NCBI RefSeq assembly: GCF_017104965.1
Contig: NZ_JAAGPR010000008.1
Location: 124,001 to 188,000 of the forward strand
Source: Paraburkholderia sp. Ac-20340
GTDB lineage: Bacteria; Pseudomonadota; Gammaproteobacteria; Burkholderiales; Burkholderiaceae
Direction: 5' to 3'
Length of the DNA stretch: 64,000 nt
Positions 56,099 to 63,751 of the stretch are shown one piece after another. The notes beneath the pieces are model-generated. The model searched no databases and had not been told where the DNA came from. It saw nothing but the letters and a program-made list of their open reading frames with translations. Position numbers and translations under genes: made by a program. Position 1 is the first letter of the stretch, and each line of letters starts with the position of its first letter.

Positions 56099-56851
56099 CT
56101 AGTGCAGTTGCTGCTCTATCAACTTGGGCAGATTGGATTCGCTGAACGTTACCGTCTTTCCGGTGTAGTAATTCGCGCGCTCAAACTGGGCCTTTCCGAC
56201 TGCCGTCTGGCTTTCCGCAATTGCCAGAACGAACCCCGGCTTGTTTTCGAGGCGATATTGCACGTGGATGACTTCCGCCTCGAGCAATCGAGTCGCATTC
56301 GTTGCGGCGATGACCAGAAGCGGGACCGCGTGATCGATGATGTAGTCGGCCTTCATCCCGCCAGCGATAGGCAATTCCACGTCCGCCCGGTAGGCTACGC
56401 CCAGTGTCGAGGCGGTCTCTGCCATGACTGCCGCCAATCGTTCCCGGAAATCACTGGCCTTTTTGGAACCACGGGCAGTCGCGATGGAAAAAAGTTGCTG
56501 GGCCGCCTCAGCGACGCGAAAGATATAGGGCGCAGTCAGACGTTCATCAGCGGCAATGGCTGACAGGACTTCGTCTTCCGAGAATGTGGCCGGCGAATAG
56601 CACAGGGTTTCCTCAACCCATCGAGTAACGGCATCCGACTCGACGTCGCCGCCCGCCATGCTCGCATAGAGCGCAGCCTCCCCGTTATCGTCGATCTTGT
56701 AGCCATCTTTCGTAGGGCGCACCCGGATGACAATCTGATCGCCGCTCCCGGGGTATTCGAGGGGCGTAACAATCCGCTGCACGCCTTTTTCGTCAGCGTG
56801 CACGTCAAATAAATCGCAGATGGTCCGTTTCAGGTTGGAGGTCAATTCCAT
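56099..56851 (-). CDS. DUF1828/DUF1829 two-domain protein
   Basis: A 250-residue protein with an N-terminal DUF1828-like region (about 1-100, including VRPTKDGYKIDDNGEAALY) and a C-terminal DUF1829-like region (about 110-245, including ADVELPIAGGMKADYIIDHA). The function is unknown; such proteins are scattered in genomic islands. Its start overlaps the end of the next gene upstream by 10 bp, so both are translated together. Confidence 0.72.
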   Translation of the reverse strand: MELTSNLKRTICDLFDVHADEKGVQRIVTPLEYPGSGDQIVIRVRPTKDGYKIDDNGEAALYASMAGGDVESDAVTRWVEETLCYSPATFSEDEVLSAIAADERLTAPYIFRVAEAAQQLFSIATARGSKKASDFRERLAAVMAETASTLGVAYRADVELPIAGGMKADYIIDHAVPLLVIAATNATRLLEAEVIHVQYRLENKPGFVLAIAESQTAVGKAQFERANYYTGKTVTFSESNLPKLIEQQLH

Positions 56852-57366
56852 AAGTCGCCCGCTTGCCCGAGCGCGATGCCAGCCGCCTGGCAGAACACGG
56901 AAATCAGTCGCTTCCGATCGTCAGAGAGCCTGGGATCGAACATACGACTGGATTTTAATGCCAACTCCGGAGCCCCGGGGAGTAGCCGATCGGTGTAATC
57001 CAGTTCGGTTTCGCACGGTACTTTGATGTGAACGCCCTTGTGACTCGGATGCCAATGGAACTCGAGAAGTGGCGACAGCGAGCCATTCGGCAGCCCACAC
57101 AAGAGATACCCGTAAAACCTGGTATCGGTAAGGATGTCTCCGTTGCCCCAAATAAACAGGACCGAGTGCGTCTCGGAGACGGGAATCAGGTCGGTTGCTG
57201 AATATCGTGCGCCACCCATCCTGTGAAAAGGCTTCGGCAACTTGCCTCGCTTCATCTGCCGGAACGTTGGCATGTTGCGCAAGCGCTTCGGAGCGGTCTT
57301 GTGATCTGCAAGGTCGCGACGCTTCACAGTCTGTCCTTCAGGCGGTTGGGTGAGGCAAGCTAGCAC
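56842..57366 (-). CDS. Uncharacterised partner of the DUF1828/DUF1829 protein
   Basis: Up to 174 residues; the true start may be an internal codon (for example the Met before PTFRQMKRGK, near residue 32). There is no signal peptide, membrane helix or recognised motif; the middle (GGARYSATDLIPVSETHSVL) and C-terminus are rich in aromatic and charged residues. It overlaps the downstream DUF1828/1829 gene by 10 bp, a layout often seen in two-component modules, including toxin-antitoxin pairs, though nothing here proves that. Confidence 0.6.
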   Translation of the reverse strand: MLACLTQPPEGQTVKRRDLADHKTAPKRLRNMPTFRQMKRGKLPKPFHRMGGARYSATDLIPVSETHSVLFIWGNGDILTDTRFYGYLLCGLPNGSLSPLLEFHWHPSHKGVHIKVPCETELDYTDRLLPGAPELALKSSRMFDPRLSDDRKRLISVFCQAAGIALGQAGDLWN

Positions 57367-57721
57367 GCTCGCTCATCCAGTAAAACCTGCCTGATCTGAC
57401 TGCTTGCGAATGATCTAAACGCTTTCAGTTATCTCCAGAGACGCGATGGGACACAACACACGAAGAGATCTGGAGCGCGCTCGTTAGTCGTAATTTCACC
57501 GGGTTTTCCACTTCACGACATCGACTTGACGTCGCGTAACAAGCAGGATGCCGAATCAAATTCAAAATCAGAAAATAGTAAGGATAGTGAACCAATCCCA
57601 TACCACTTTCGCCGACCACCCAAGCCACGCACAACAATCGTTACGGCAGTAACCAGCGGTCACACATCGTTTCGTTTTCAAACCTCGCTATTGCCCACAA
57701 TAAGCGCATTAGGAGGACGTC
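57367..57721. other. Intergenic region at the right edge of the islet
   Basis: 355 bp. It should hold the promoter of the DUF1828 pair and of the small lipoprotein gene; the latter has a strong AGGAGG site at about 57713. No repeat or further gene was recognised, and no second copy of the mnmE-end sequence is present. Confidence 0.5.
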
Positions 57722-57922
57722 ATGAAAACGATTCGATTCTTCTGTGCATTGGCACTCGCCGCCGGGGTTGCGACCCTCACAGGCTGTGTCGTCGCCCCGC
57801 CTTATGCGTATGCGCCGGCACCGGCGTATGGTTACGGTTACGCTCCAGGTTATTACGCCGCGCCTTCAGTCGATATTGGGGTCGGCGTCGGTGGCTATTA
57901 CGGCCATGGCTGGCGTCATTAA
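57722..57922 (+). CDS. Small Tyr/Gly-rich lipoprotein
   Basis: A 66-residue protein with a type II signal peptide: MKTIRFFCALALAAGVATL then the lipobox LTGC (Cys near residue 22). The mature part is rich in Pro, Tyr, Gly and Ala (YAPAPAYGYGYAPGYYA). Presumably an outer-membrane lipoprotein of unknown function; a GC-rich stem (57988-58008) downstream may be its weak terminator. Confidence 0.78.
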   Translation: MKTIRFFCALALAAGVATLTGCVVAPPYAYAPAPAYGYGYAPGYYAAPSVDIGVGVGGYYGHGWRH

Positions 57923-58139
57923 GGACACTGGCACAACACCAGGATATCTCCTGGATCAAGCTTGTCAACCAGATAGACAGTGCGCTGGAAAGCCCGCCTG
58001 GCGGGCTTCGCGCGTCACCCTATCTCGACCCTCTCACCCCCTATCAATTGTGATAGCTAGGCACCGGCTACCAGCGAACTAGAGTGACCTCACGGATCCA
58101 ATTAATGAGATCCGAACTAATCCGGGGGGCCGAAACAAA

Positions 58140-58358
58140 ATGATGTTTATCGATCAGGAAATCGCGCACATCATGCGCGTCATGGTGCCGTCACTGTTGA
58201 CGGATGGCACGGTGCCGATTCTCACGGTCGAATACTGGCATCGCCGTCTTTCGAACCTGCTCGATACGGCCCAGCTCTCGCAAACCCAATTTCGTACGAT
58301 CGACTCGCTGATGACGCAACTCGAGCGTCTTCAGGTCAAGGCGCGCCTCGCTGCCTGA
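58140..58358 (+). CDS. Small uncharacterised protein, paralogue of the gene at 33345
   Basis: A 72-residue protein (MMFIDQEIAHIMRVMVPSLL). It aligns with the 95-residue protein at 33345-33632 over nearly its full length (DQEIAHI-RVM, YWHRRL--LL, Q--T-DSLM-QLE). Soluble, helical, no known domain. Upstream (about 58036-58051) is the 6-bp inverted repeat CTATCA-ATTG-TGATAG. The function is unknown. Confidence 0.75.
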   Translation: MMFIDQEIAHIMRVMVPSLLTDGTVPILTVEYWHRRLSNLLDTAQLSQTQFRTIDSLMTQLERLQVKARLAA

Positions 58359-58454
58359 CGAGTCGACCGGCGCGCAGCCCATCCCGCGATACACCTAAAA
58401 AGGGCGCCGCAATACCGTTTTGATTTACCTCGCCATGTAACCCGAGCATGGATT

Positions 58455-58486
58455 AAGCCCGCCTCAGTGCGGGCTTCTTTCTTTTT
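58455..58486 (+). terminator. Terminator after the small protein gene
   Basis: An 8-bp stem (58455-58462 with 58469-58476), CTCAGT loop and CTTTCTTTTT tail. Confidence 0.85.
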
Positions 58487-58529
58487 GGACGGCGCATACG
58501 CCCGTCGCGCTGCCAGGTTTCCGAAGCGC

Positions 58530-58557
58530 AAAAAATAGCCGCGGCAGGGGCCGCGGC
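58530..58557 (-). terminator. Terminator-like hairpin facing a CDS-free stretch
   Basis: GCCGCGGC twice around a CCCT loop (58538-58545 and 58550-58557), followed by TATTTTTTG on the minus strand. No protein gene on the minus strand ends here. A possible promoter (TTGAAG at 58636-58641, 17-bp spacer, GACAAT at 58613-58618) would produce an RNA of about 77 nt. Confidence 0.6.
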
Positions 58558-58802
58558 GAAAGGCTTTGCCAACTACTAACAACACGGCGCGAGGGGACGT
58601 CGCCGCGAAACCATTGTCGGGGCTCTTATCAGGGCCTTCAATGGCTACGAGGCCGATCTGACAATCGTTGACCTTCGGCTATCACTCGCGATTTGCCCCT
58701 TAAATCTGACTCGCCGCGCTGATCACCCGAGGCCAGCGCCCCTCTTGAAAACGCCTCGCGCTCCCTGCATGTACGGCCCACTTTCATCGGAGAATTCTGA
58801 TC

Positions 58803-59837
58803 GTGGGAAGCCGTCCATCCTTCATCGACGATCTCGCGCGCGACCTCGCAGCCAGCCGCGCGAGCCCCCGTCCCGCTGGCGACGAGGCCTTGCTCGACGC
58901 CTATTCGCAAACCGTCATCGGCGCGCTCGAGCGCGTGCAGCAGGCCGTCGCCCACATCGCGGTCGAGCGCCGCGCGCCTGCGGGAAGCTCAGGCCCCGTT
59001 CGCGGCGGCACCGGCTCGGGTTTCCTCTTCACGCCCGACGGCTATCTGCTCACCAATAGCCACGTCGTACACGGTGCCAGCGCGCTACGCGTCACGCTGG
59101 CCGATGGCGCCATCTACGAGGCCGATCTGATCGGCGACGATCCGAGCACCGATCTCGCCGTCCTGCGCATCGGCGCGAGCGAGGTGCTGTCGCACGCGGA
59201 ACTCGGGGTATCGGCGACATTGCGGGTCGGGCAGATTGCAATTGCCGTCGGCAGTCCGCTCGGCCTTGCGCAGACCGTGACCACGGGCGTGGTCTCGGCG
59301 CTAGGACGTTCGTTGCGTTCGGAGTCCGGACGAATGATCTATGACGTGATCCAGACCGATGCCGCGCTCAATCCCGGCAATTCGGGCGGGCCGCTCGTCA
59401 ATTCGGCGGGACAGGTCATCGGCGTGAATACGGCGATCATTCCGGGCGCGCAGGCCATCTGCTTTGCCACGGCGATCGATTCGGCGAAATGGGTCATCAC
59501 GCAGTTGTTCGCGCATGGGCGCGTGCGCCGCGCGCACGTGGGCATTGCAGGGACGAACGTGCCGATCGCGCGCAAGGTGCAACGCTTTTTCGGGCTCGAC
59601 TCGACGAGCGGCGTACGGGTGATGGAGGTGGTGAAGGGCGGTCCGGCCGCGCTGGGCGGGCTGCGCGTGGACGATACGATCGTGGCGATCGACGGCTTGC
59701 CCGTCGATGGAATCGATGCGCTTCAGCGTCTGCTGGACGCCTCGCGCATCGGTCGTGCGGTGGAATTCACCGTCGTGCGGCTCACGCAGAAACTGACCTT
59801 GATGCTGACGCCCGTCGAACAGGCGCTGCTGGCATAG
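58803..59837 (+). CDS. Do/DegP-like S1C serine protease with one PDZ domain, no signal peptide
   Basis: A 344-residue trypsin-like protease. The catalytic triad is His in TNSHVV, Asp in DPSTDLAVLR and Ser in NPGNSGGPLV; one PDZ domain is near the C-terminus (GVRVMEVVKGGPAALGGLRV). The protein starts from a GTG at 58803 with GGAGAAT upstream and shows no signal peptide or transmembrane helix at the N-terminus, unlike DegP/DegS, so a cytoplasmic location is suggested. The substrate is unknown. Confidence 0.9.
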   Translation: MGSRPSFIDDLARDLAASRASPRPAGDEALLDAYSQTVIGALERVQQAVAHIAVERRAPAGSSGPVRGGTGSGFLFTPDGYLLTNSHVVHGASALRVTLADGAIYEADLIGDDPSTDLAVLRIGASEVLSHAELGVSATLRVGQIAIAVGSPLGLAQTVTTGVVSALGRSLRSESGRMIYDVIQTDAALNPGNSGGPLVNSAGQVIGVNTAIIPGAQAICFATAIDSAKWVITQLFAHGRVRRAHVGIAGTNVPIARKVQRFFGLDSTSGVRVMEVVKGGPAALGGLRVDDTIVAIDGLPVDGIDALQRLLDASRIGRAVEFTVVRLTQKLTLMLTPVEQALLA

Positions 59838-59870
59838 CGAAGCGGGCGCGCGGCCCGCTTCCTCCAGCGC

Positions 59871-60215
59871 TTACCAGCCCGGCTGACCATAGCCGCCATA
59901 CTGCGGCGGGGGCGGCGGCGGTGCGCAGGGCACATAACGGCCCGAGTACTGGTCGTAGCAACCCGCCGGAGCCGGCGCGGCGGCATAAACGGGCGCGGGC
60001 TCGGCATAAACCGGCGCGGCTACCGGAGCCGGTTCGGCGTAGACGGGCGGCGCAGCATACACTGCCGGGCCGCTGACCGCGGCGCCCACAACGGCGCCAA
60101 TCAGCGCGCCACCGACGAGCGCGCCCACCACATCGCCGCCATTACCGTGCGCGCTGGCCGGATTCGCCGCGACCACACAACCTGCCATTACCAGTACGGC
60201 TGCAATCTTACGCAT
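59871..60215 (-). CDS. Secreted Ala/Pro/Tyr-rich repeat protein
   Basis: A 114-residue protein with a signal peptide (MRKIAAVLVMAGCVVAANPA, cut after ASA near 22). It is followed by a glycine-zipper-like hydrophobic stretch (DVVGALVGGALIGAVVGAAV) and repeats of VYAEPAPV. Likely in the periplasm or outer membrane; function unknown. The ATG at 60215 is behind GGAGAAC. Confidence 0.78.
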   Translation of the reverse strand: MRKIAAVLVMAGCVVAANPASAHGNGGDVVGALVGGALIGAVVGAAVSGPAVYAAPPVYAEPAPVAAPVYAEPAPVYAAAPAPAGCYDQYSGRYVPCAPPPPPPQYGGYGQPGW

Positions 60216-60371
60216 GATGTTCTCCTCGAGAACCTTTGAAAACATGCGAGCCATTGTCGCCGCGATGAACCATTACAGGTGCTGCAAGTGGTAACGACGA
60301 ATTACGCAGACGATGAATTACGGTCTGGGCGTAATTAAAGGGAAGGTGAACAGCCCGAATCCCGAGCGGAT

Positions 60372-60524
60372 TCAGGCGTCGTGTTCCGCCTTATCAGGCG
60401 GTGAGTCGTGCCGCCGGCCTGCGCCGGGACAGAGCAACGAAAGCGCGATGGAGCAAACCATCAGCGCGAACAAGGCGACGAAGTACGTCATCCAGGAGAA
60501 CTCGAATTCCACGAGTGCCTCCAT
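60372..60524 (-). CDS. Tiny single-pass membrane protein A
   Basis: A 50-residue protein: an acidic N-terminus (MEALVEFEFS), one transmembrane helix (WMTYFVALFALMVCSIALSL), a basic Arg-rich turn and an acidic tail. The size, helix and charge pattern suggest an inner-membrane small protein with the N-terminus out or in undecided. A second tiny membrane protein is 83 bp upstream on the same strand. No similarity to a named subunit was recognised. Confidence 0.6.
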   Translation of the reverse strand: MEALVEFEFSWMTYFVALFALMVCSIALSLLCPGAGRRHDSPPDKAEHDA

Positions 60525-60607
60525 CCCTCGCCTGCACCGTGAGCAGCCGGATTAGCGCGTGGGCACGCCAGCCAGGATCGCTCCCGGCCACCGCGCACCC
60601 GCTGCCC

Positions 60608-60769
60608 TCAGTGGTGCAGGATGCTGCGCAGCGGGTGACGCCAGTCGATATGAGGAGCGCCCGACTCTACGCGCATCCGATGCTCCTCGAGGATTTCATC
60701 CGAAAACAGAAAAACCACAATGACGAGGGGAATAACCAGAAACGCGCCCAGTATTACGTGTTCGATCAC
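60608..60769 (-). CDS. Tiny single-pass membrane protein B
   Basis: A 53-residue protein starting at a GTG (60769) with an excellent AGGAGG site five bases upstream. It has one hydrophobic helix (HVILGAFLVIPLVIVVFLFS), then an acidic and basic tail (DEILEEHRMRVES). The longer in-frame ATG at 60805 is weaker because the AGGAGG would lie inside it. Probably co-transcribed with the 50-residue protein. Function unknown. Confidence 0.65.
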   Translation of the reverse strand: MIEHVILGAFLVIPLVIVVFLFSDEILEEHRMRVESGAPHIDWRHPLRSILHH

Positions 60770-60944
60770 GATAACCTCCTGGTTGTCAAGCGATTGCGAC
60801 TTCATTGTAGCTGGAAAGCGACAGCTTGTACTGGGGGCGAATACTGATTCATCGGAAGCAGGGTGCGCCGCCGCACGTACTGATCAGAGCAGGCGGCGTG
60901 CCCATGCATTCCCGGGTCGACCAGGGCGCTTCAGCGGCGCTGCG

Positions 60945-61571
60945 TCAGCTCGCCGATCTCTTCCAGACCGCCGCAAAAAGCCCCGCGCCGATCAGCAGCG
61001 AGCCACCGGTGCGATTGATCAGCCGCTGCACCCGCGGGCTGCGCACGGCGCGGCGTGCGGCCGCCGCAAGCAGCGCGTAGCCAAACGCATTGAGCGTGGC
61101 GAGCACGAGGAACGTGGCTTCGAAGATAAGGATTTGCGGCATCGCGGCGGTGTGCGGATCGATGAACTGCGGCACGAACGCCACGAAGAAAATGAGGCTC
61201 TTGGGGTTGAGCGCGGTCACGGCGTAGGCGTGAGCGAAGATGCAGCCCGTGCGCGTTTCGGAGATATCGGCGGAATCGGTGTTCATGACCGGCGCGCGCC
61301 AGAGCTTGATGCCCAGATAGATGAGATACGCCGCGCCGACCCACTTGAGCATCGAGAACAGCGTCGCCGATGCCGCGAGGATCACACCGAGCCCAAGCAT
61401 CGACGCCGTCATCGCCGTGAAGTCGCCGAGCGCGACGCCAGCGGTGGTGGCCAGTGCATAGCGGCGGCCGTGGCCGAGCGCGTAGGACACGACGAGCAGC
61501 ACCGTCGGTCCGGGAATGGCGACGAGGATCGCCGATGCAATCGCAAATGGCAGCCAGTGAGCAAGCGTCAT
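60945..61571 (-). CDS. LysE-family amino-acid exporter
   Basis: A 208-residue polytopic exporter. It starts MTLAHWLPFAIASAILVAIP with the motif AIPGPTVLLVVS after helix 1, and LNPKSLIFFVAFVPQF in the middle. It is a second LysE-superfamily member in the window, about as distant in sequence from the one at 19260 as family members usually are. Substrate unknown. The long open frame upstream of 61571 is not coding-like. Confidence 0.9.
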   Translation of the reverse strand: MTLAHWLPFAIASAILVAIPGPTVLLVVSYALGHGRRYALATTAGVALGDFTAMTASMLGLGVILAASATLFSMLKWVGAAYLIYLGIKLWRAPVMNTDSADISETRTGCIFAHAYAVTALNPKSLIFFVAFVPQFIDPHTAAMPQILIFEATFLVLATLNAFGYALLAAAARRAVRSPRVQRLINRTGGSLLIGAGLFAAVWKRSAS

Positions 61572-61922
61572 GACGTTCTCCAGTGGGGATGCCCGATTTA
61601 TCCACGAAGATTCCGGCGGCGCAAGTGCCTGCCTGGCATGGATTTTCTTCAGCGTCTGGCGAGTTCTGCGCGACTTTTCGCGCCCCTGCCGGCGAATTGC
61701 GCATAGCCAGTATGTGCGTCGCGGCAACCCGGCGCGGCGCGCGCTGTGCACAATCGATGCGCGGTCCTGCTGCATCCGCACACAAGAACTTCTTGCGGTC
61801 CGCGCACGGTCTCCTAGATTCAAAAATGTGGGTCGGGAGTCGCCGTTAAATACATAGCTAACCTGAATAAAATTCCCGCCGCTCCAGCAGGACCGGAAAG
61901 GACCCGGAGCGAGGAGGCAAAC
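61572..61922. other. Divergent intergenic region lysE-type / secreted protein
   Basis: 351 bp; contains the AGCGAGGAGG ribosome-binding site of the next gene and a single TTATCCACG near-DnaA box (about 61599). No clear promoter or RNA was recognised. Confidence 0.5.
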
Positions 61923-62264
61923 ATGAAAAAACACTTCGCCGTGGTGGCGCTCGCCGCTGGTTTCTTCTGCGCTGTTTCCGTCCAGGCTCAGGACGCTGCG
62001 ATCAAACCGCAGCAGACAGTGCAACTCAAGCCCGGCTCCTACGGCTGCCTGTCGAAAGACAAGCTCGACGCCGTTTCCCTGCACGAACAAGCCGGCGAGC
62101 ATCAGCAGATGCAGGAATATTTCGCCGATTTCCGCTGCCTTTCCACGCCGGATAACCAGACGTATCGCGTCGTGCGCGTGGTCGGTCACGACGTCGAATT
62201 CGTGAACGCCGCTAACGCCGACGATCAGGGTCTTTGGACCAGCGATCGCTCGATCAGGCAATAA
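61923..62264 (+). CDS. Small secreted protein of unknown function
   Basis: A 113-residue protein with a signal peptide (MKKHFAVVALAAGFFCAVSV, cleavage after VQA at 22). The mature part has two cysteines (YGCLSKDK and FRCLSTP) that could form a disulfide bond. No known domain. Strong ribosome-binding site GAGGAGG. It probably works in the periplasm. Confidence 0.78.
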   Translation: MKKHFAVVALAAGFFCAVSVQAQDAAIKPQQTVQLKPGSYGCLSKDKLDAVSLHEQAGEHQQMQEYFADFRCLSTPDNQTYRVVRVVGHDVEFVNAANADDQGLWTSDRSIRQ

Positions 62265-62448
62265 GCGGATAACAAGCAGGCAAACAGTCGATGAAATACC
62301 GCGCGCGGCGAGCCCGCGCGTCATGGCGCCGTCATTCTGGCGTCAGACCATCCCGAAAGGACCTGCACAGCGCCGTCTGATGAATGCGGCACAGGATGTG
62401 CTGGAAACTCGCTATCATGTGCGGCTTTTGCGCGGCGCGGGATTCGGT

Positions 62449-63003
62449 ATGGCACTCAAATCGACGATTTTCAAGGCAGAACTGCAGATCGCAGACATGG
62501 ACCGGCATTACTACGCCGACCATGCGCTCACGATCGCCTGCCATCCGTCCGAAACCGACGATCGCATGATGGTGCGCATTGCTGCCTTCGCGCTGTTCGC
62601 CGGCGAGCGGCTGGAGTTCTGCAAGGGGCTCTCCGACGCCGACGAGCCGGATCTCTGGGTCAAGGACTACACGGGCGCGATCCAGACCTGGATCGAAGTC
62701 GGCCAGCCCGACGAGCGCCGCATTTCCAAGGCCAGCGGCCGCGCCGAGGAAGTCATCGTGATCGCTTACGGCGGCCGCACCTCGGATATCTGGTGGCAGG
62801 GCGTGCGCGGCAAGGTGGAGCGCCTGCGCAACGTCACCGTCTGGTCGCTGGGCGAGGGCGTGGCCAATGCGCTCGGCAAGCTTGCGGAGCGCACCATGCG
62901 TCTGCAATGCACGGTGCAGGATGGCGCTGCCTGGATCGGCAGCACGACGAGCGAGCCGGTCGCGGTCGAGTGGACCGTGTTCAAGGCGCCCGAGAACGTT
63001 TAA
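62449..63003 (+). CDS. yaeQ: YaeQ family protein
   Basis: A 184-residue protein, standard YaeQ length, starting MALKSTIFKAELQIADMDRH with VKDYTGAIQTWIEVGQPDERRI (split VKDYTGAIQTWIEVG and QPDERRI) in the middle. YaeQ has a PD-(D/E)XK-nuclease-related fold, but no activity is established. The ATG at 62449 is the family start; the in-frame codon at 62323 is not. It is convergent with the VOC gene, with only 6 bp between. Confidence 0.9.
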   Translation: MALKSTIFKAELQIADMDRHYYADHALTIACHPSETDDRMMVRIAAFALFAGERLEFCKGLSDADEPDLWVKDYTGAIQTWIEVGQPDERRISKASGRAEEVIVIAYGGRTSDIWWQGVRGKVERLRNVTVWSLGEGVANALGKLAERTMRLQCTVQDGAAWIGSTTSEPVAVEWTVFKAPENV

Positions 63004-63009
63004 AACCCA

Positions 63010-63411
63010 TCACGCGGCAGGTGGACCTTTGAGCTCCACCATATTGCCCTCCGGGTCGAACAGATACAGCGACGGCCCGAATCCCTCCGCGCCATAGCGC
63101 CCGGCCACATCGCCGGGCTGCGCGCCCGCCTGGGCGAGCCAGACTTTCAGCGCATCGCCGTCGAACGGCTCCACGCGCAGACACAGATGATCCATGTTGC
63201 GCCCCGGTCCGCTCTCGGCGTTGCGGTCGAGCGGGCCGCCCACGGTGATGAGATCGACCAGCGCGCGCCCCGCGCGCAACTGCACGAGGCCCAGTTCGCG
63301 TTCTTCGCGTGCGACGCGGCAACCCAGCACATCGCAGTAAAAGCGCGTCATGGCCGCCGGATCGGCTGCACGAATCACTACATGATCGATGTCGAGAATC
63401 TGGATCTGCAT
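63010..63411 (-). CDS. VOC-superfamily (glyoxalase/dioxygenase fold) protein
   Basis: A 133-residue single-domain VOC protein: MQIQILDIDHVVIRAADPAA, then MDHLCLRVEP and SLYLFDPEGNMVELKG at the end. Probable metal ligands are His10, His in DHLCLRV and Glu in MVELKG. It resembles the glyoxalase/fosfomycin resistance/extradiol dioxygenase superfamily; the substrate is unknown. Confidence 0.88.
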   Translation of the reverse strand: MQIQILDIDHVVIRAADPAAMTRFYCDVLGCRVAREERELGLVQLRAGRALVDLITVGGPLDRNAESGPGRNMDHLCLRVEPFDGDALKVWLAQAGAQPGDVAGRYGAEGFGPSLYLFDPEGNMVELKGPPAA

Positions 63412-63486
63412 GGCGTTTCCCGTTGCGGGTGCATGCAGGCAGTGTAGGAAAAACGCCGTAGACGAGCGCGGCAAAAGCGCTGGACG

Positions 63487-63547
63487 AAAAAAAGCCCGCT
63501 GCTGTGAGCGGGCTTAATCCATATCAGGAGGAGACATGGAGGAGACA
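63487..63547 (-). ncRNA. Predicted small RNA with two anti-Shine-Dalgarno motifs
   Basis: About 61 nt from the predicted start (63547) to the T run (63487-63493). The 5' half carries GTCTCCTCC twice, 11 bases apart, complementary to Shine-Dalgarno sequences; the 3' half is an 8-bp GC-rich stem (AGCCCGCT with AGCGGGCT) and seven T. Its promoter is listed next. The same DNA read on the plus strand has AGGAGGAG just before an ATG, so a small ORF of 40 codons (63536-63658) is an alternative reading. Confidence 0.65.
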
Positions 63548-63553
63548 AGAATC

Positions 63554-63582
63554 ACTATACACAGCGGCCTGACGCGTTGCAA
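63554..63582 (-). promoter_or_regulatory. Sigma-70 promoter of the small RNA
   Basis: On the minus strand TTGCAA (63577-63582), exactly 17 bp, TATAGT (63554-63559). Near-consensus. Confidence 0.8.
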
Positions 63583-63751
63583 CAAGTTTTTAAGGGAAAA
63601 CCCGCAATCGTGCCAAATTGTCGCAGTCACGTCTGACGGCGCCGAAAGCGCAAAATAGCGGTTCGAACGACAGCGCAAGATCCGGCGCGCCGCCGCCGGT
63701 CCGCGCCGATACAGTGGGACCATCGAATCTGCTCTCACTGGGAGTCCTGAC

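Noticed and set aside
54582..58140. Second copy of the mnmE-end sequence marking the right edge of an island
   Set aside because: Read through by eye; no close match was found, so a complete island with both ends is not supported.
63536..63658. 40-codon plus-strand frame with a good AGGAGGAG site
   Set aside because: The strong promoter and terminator on the other strand favour a small RNA; kept as the alternative reading because the ribosome-binding site is good.
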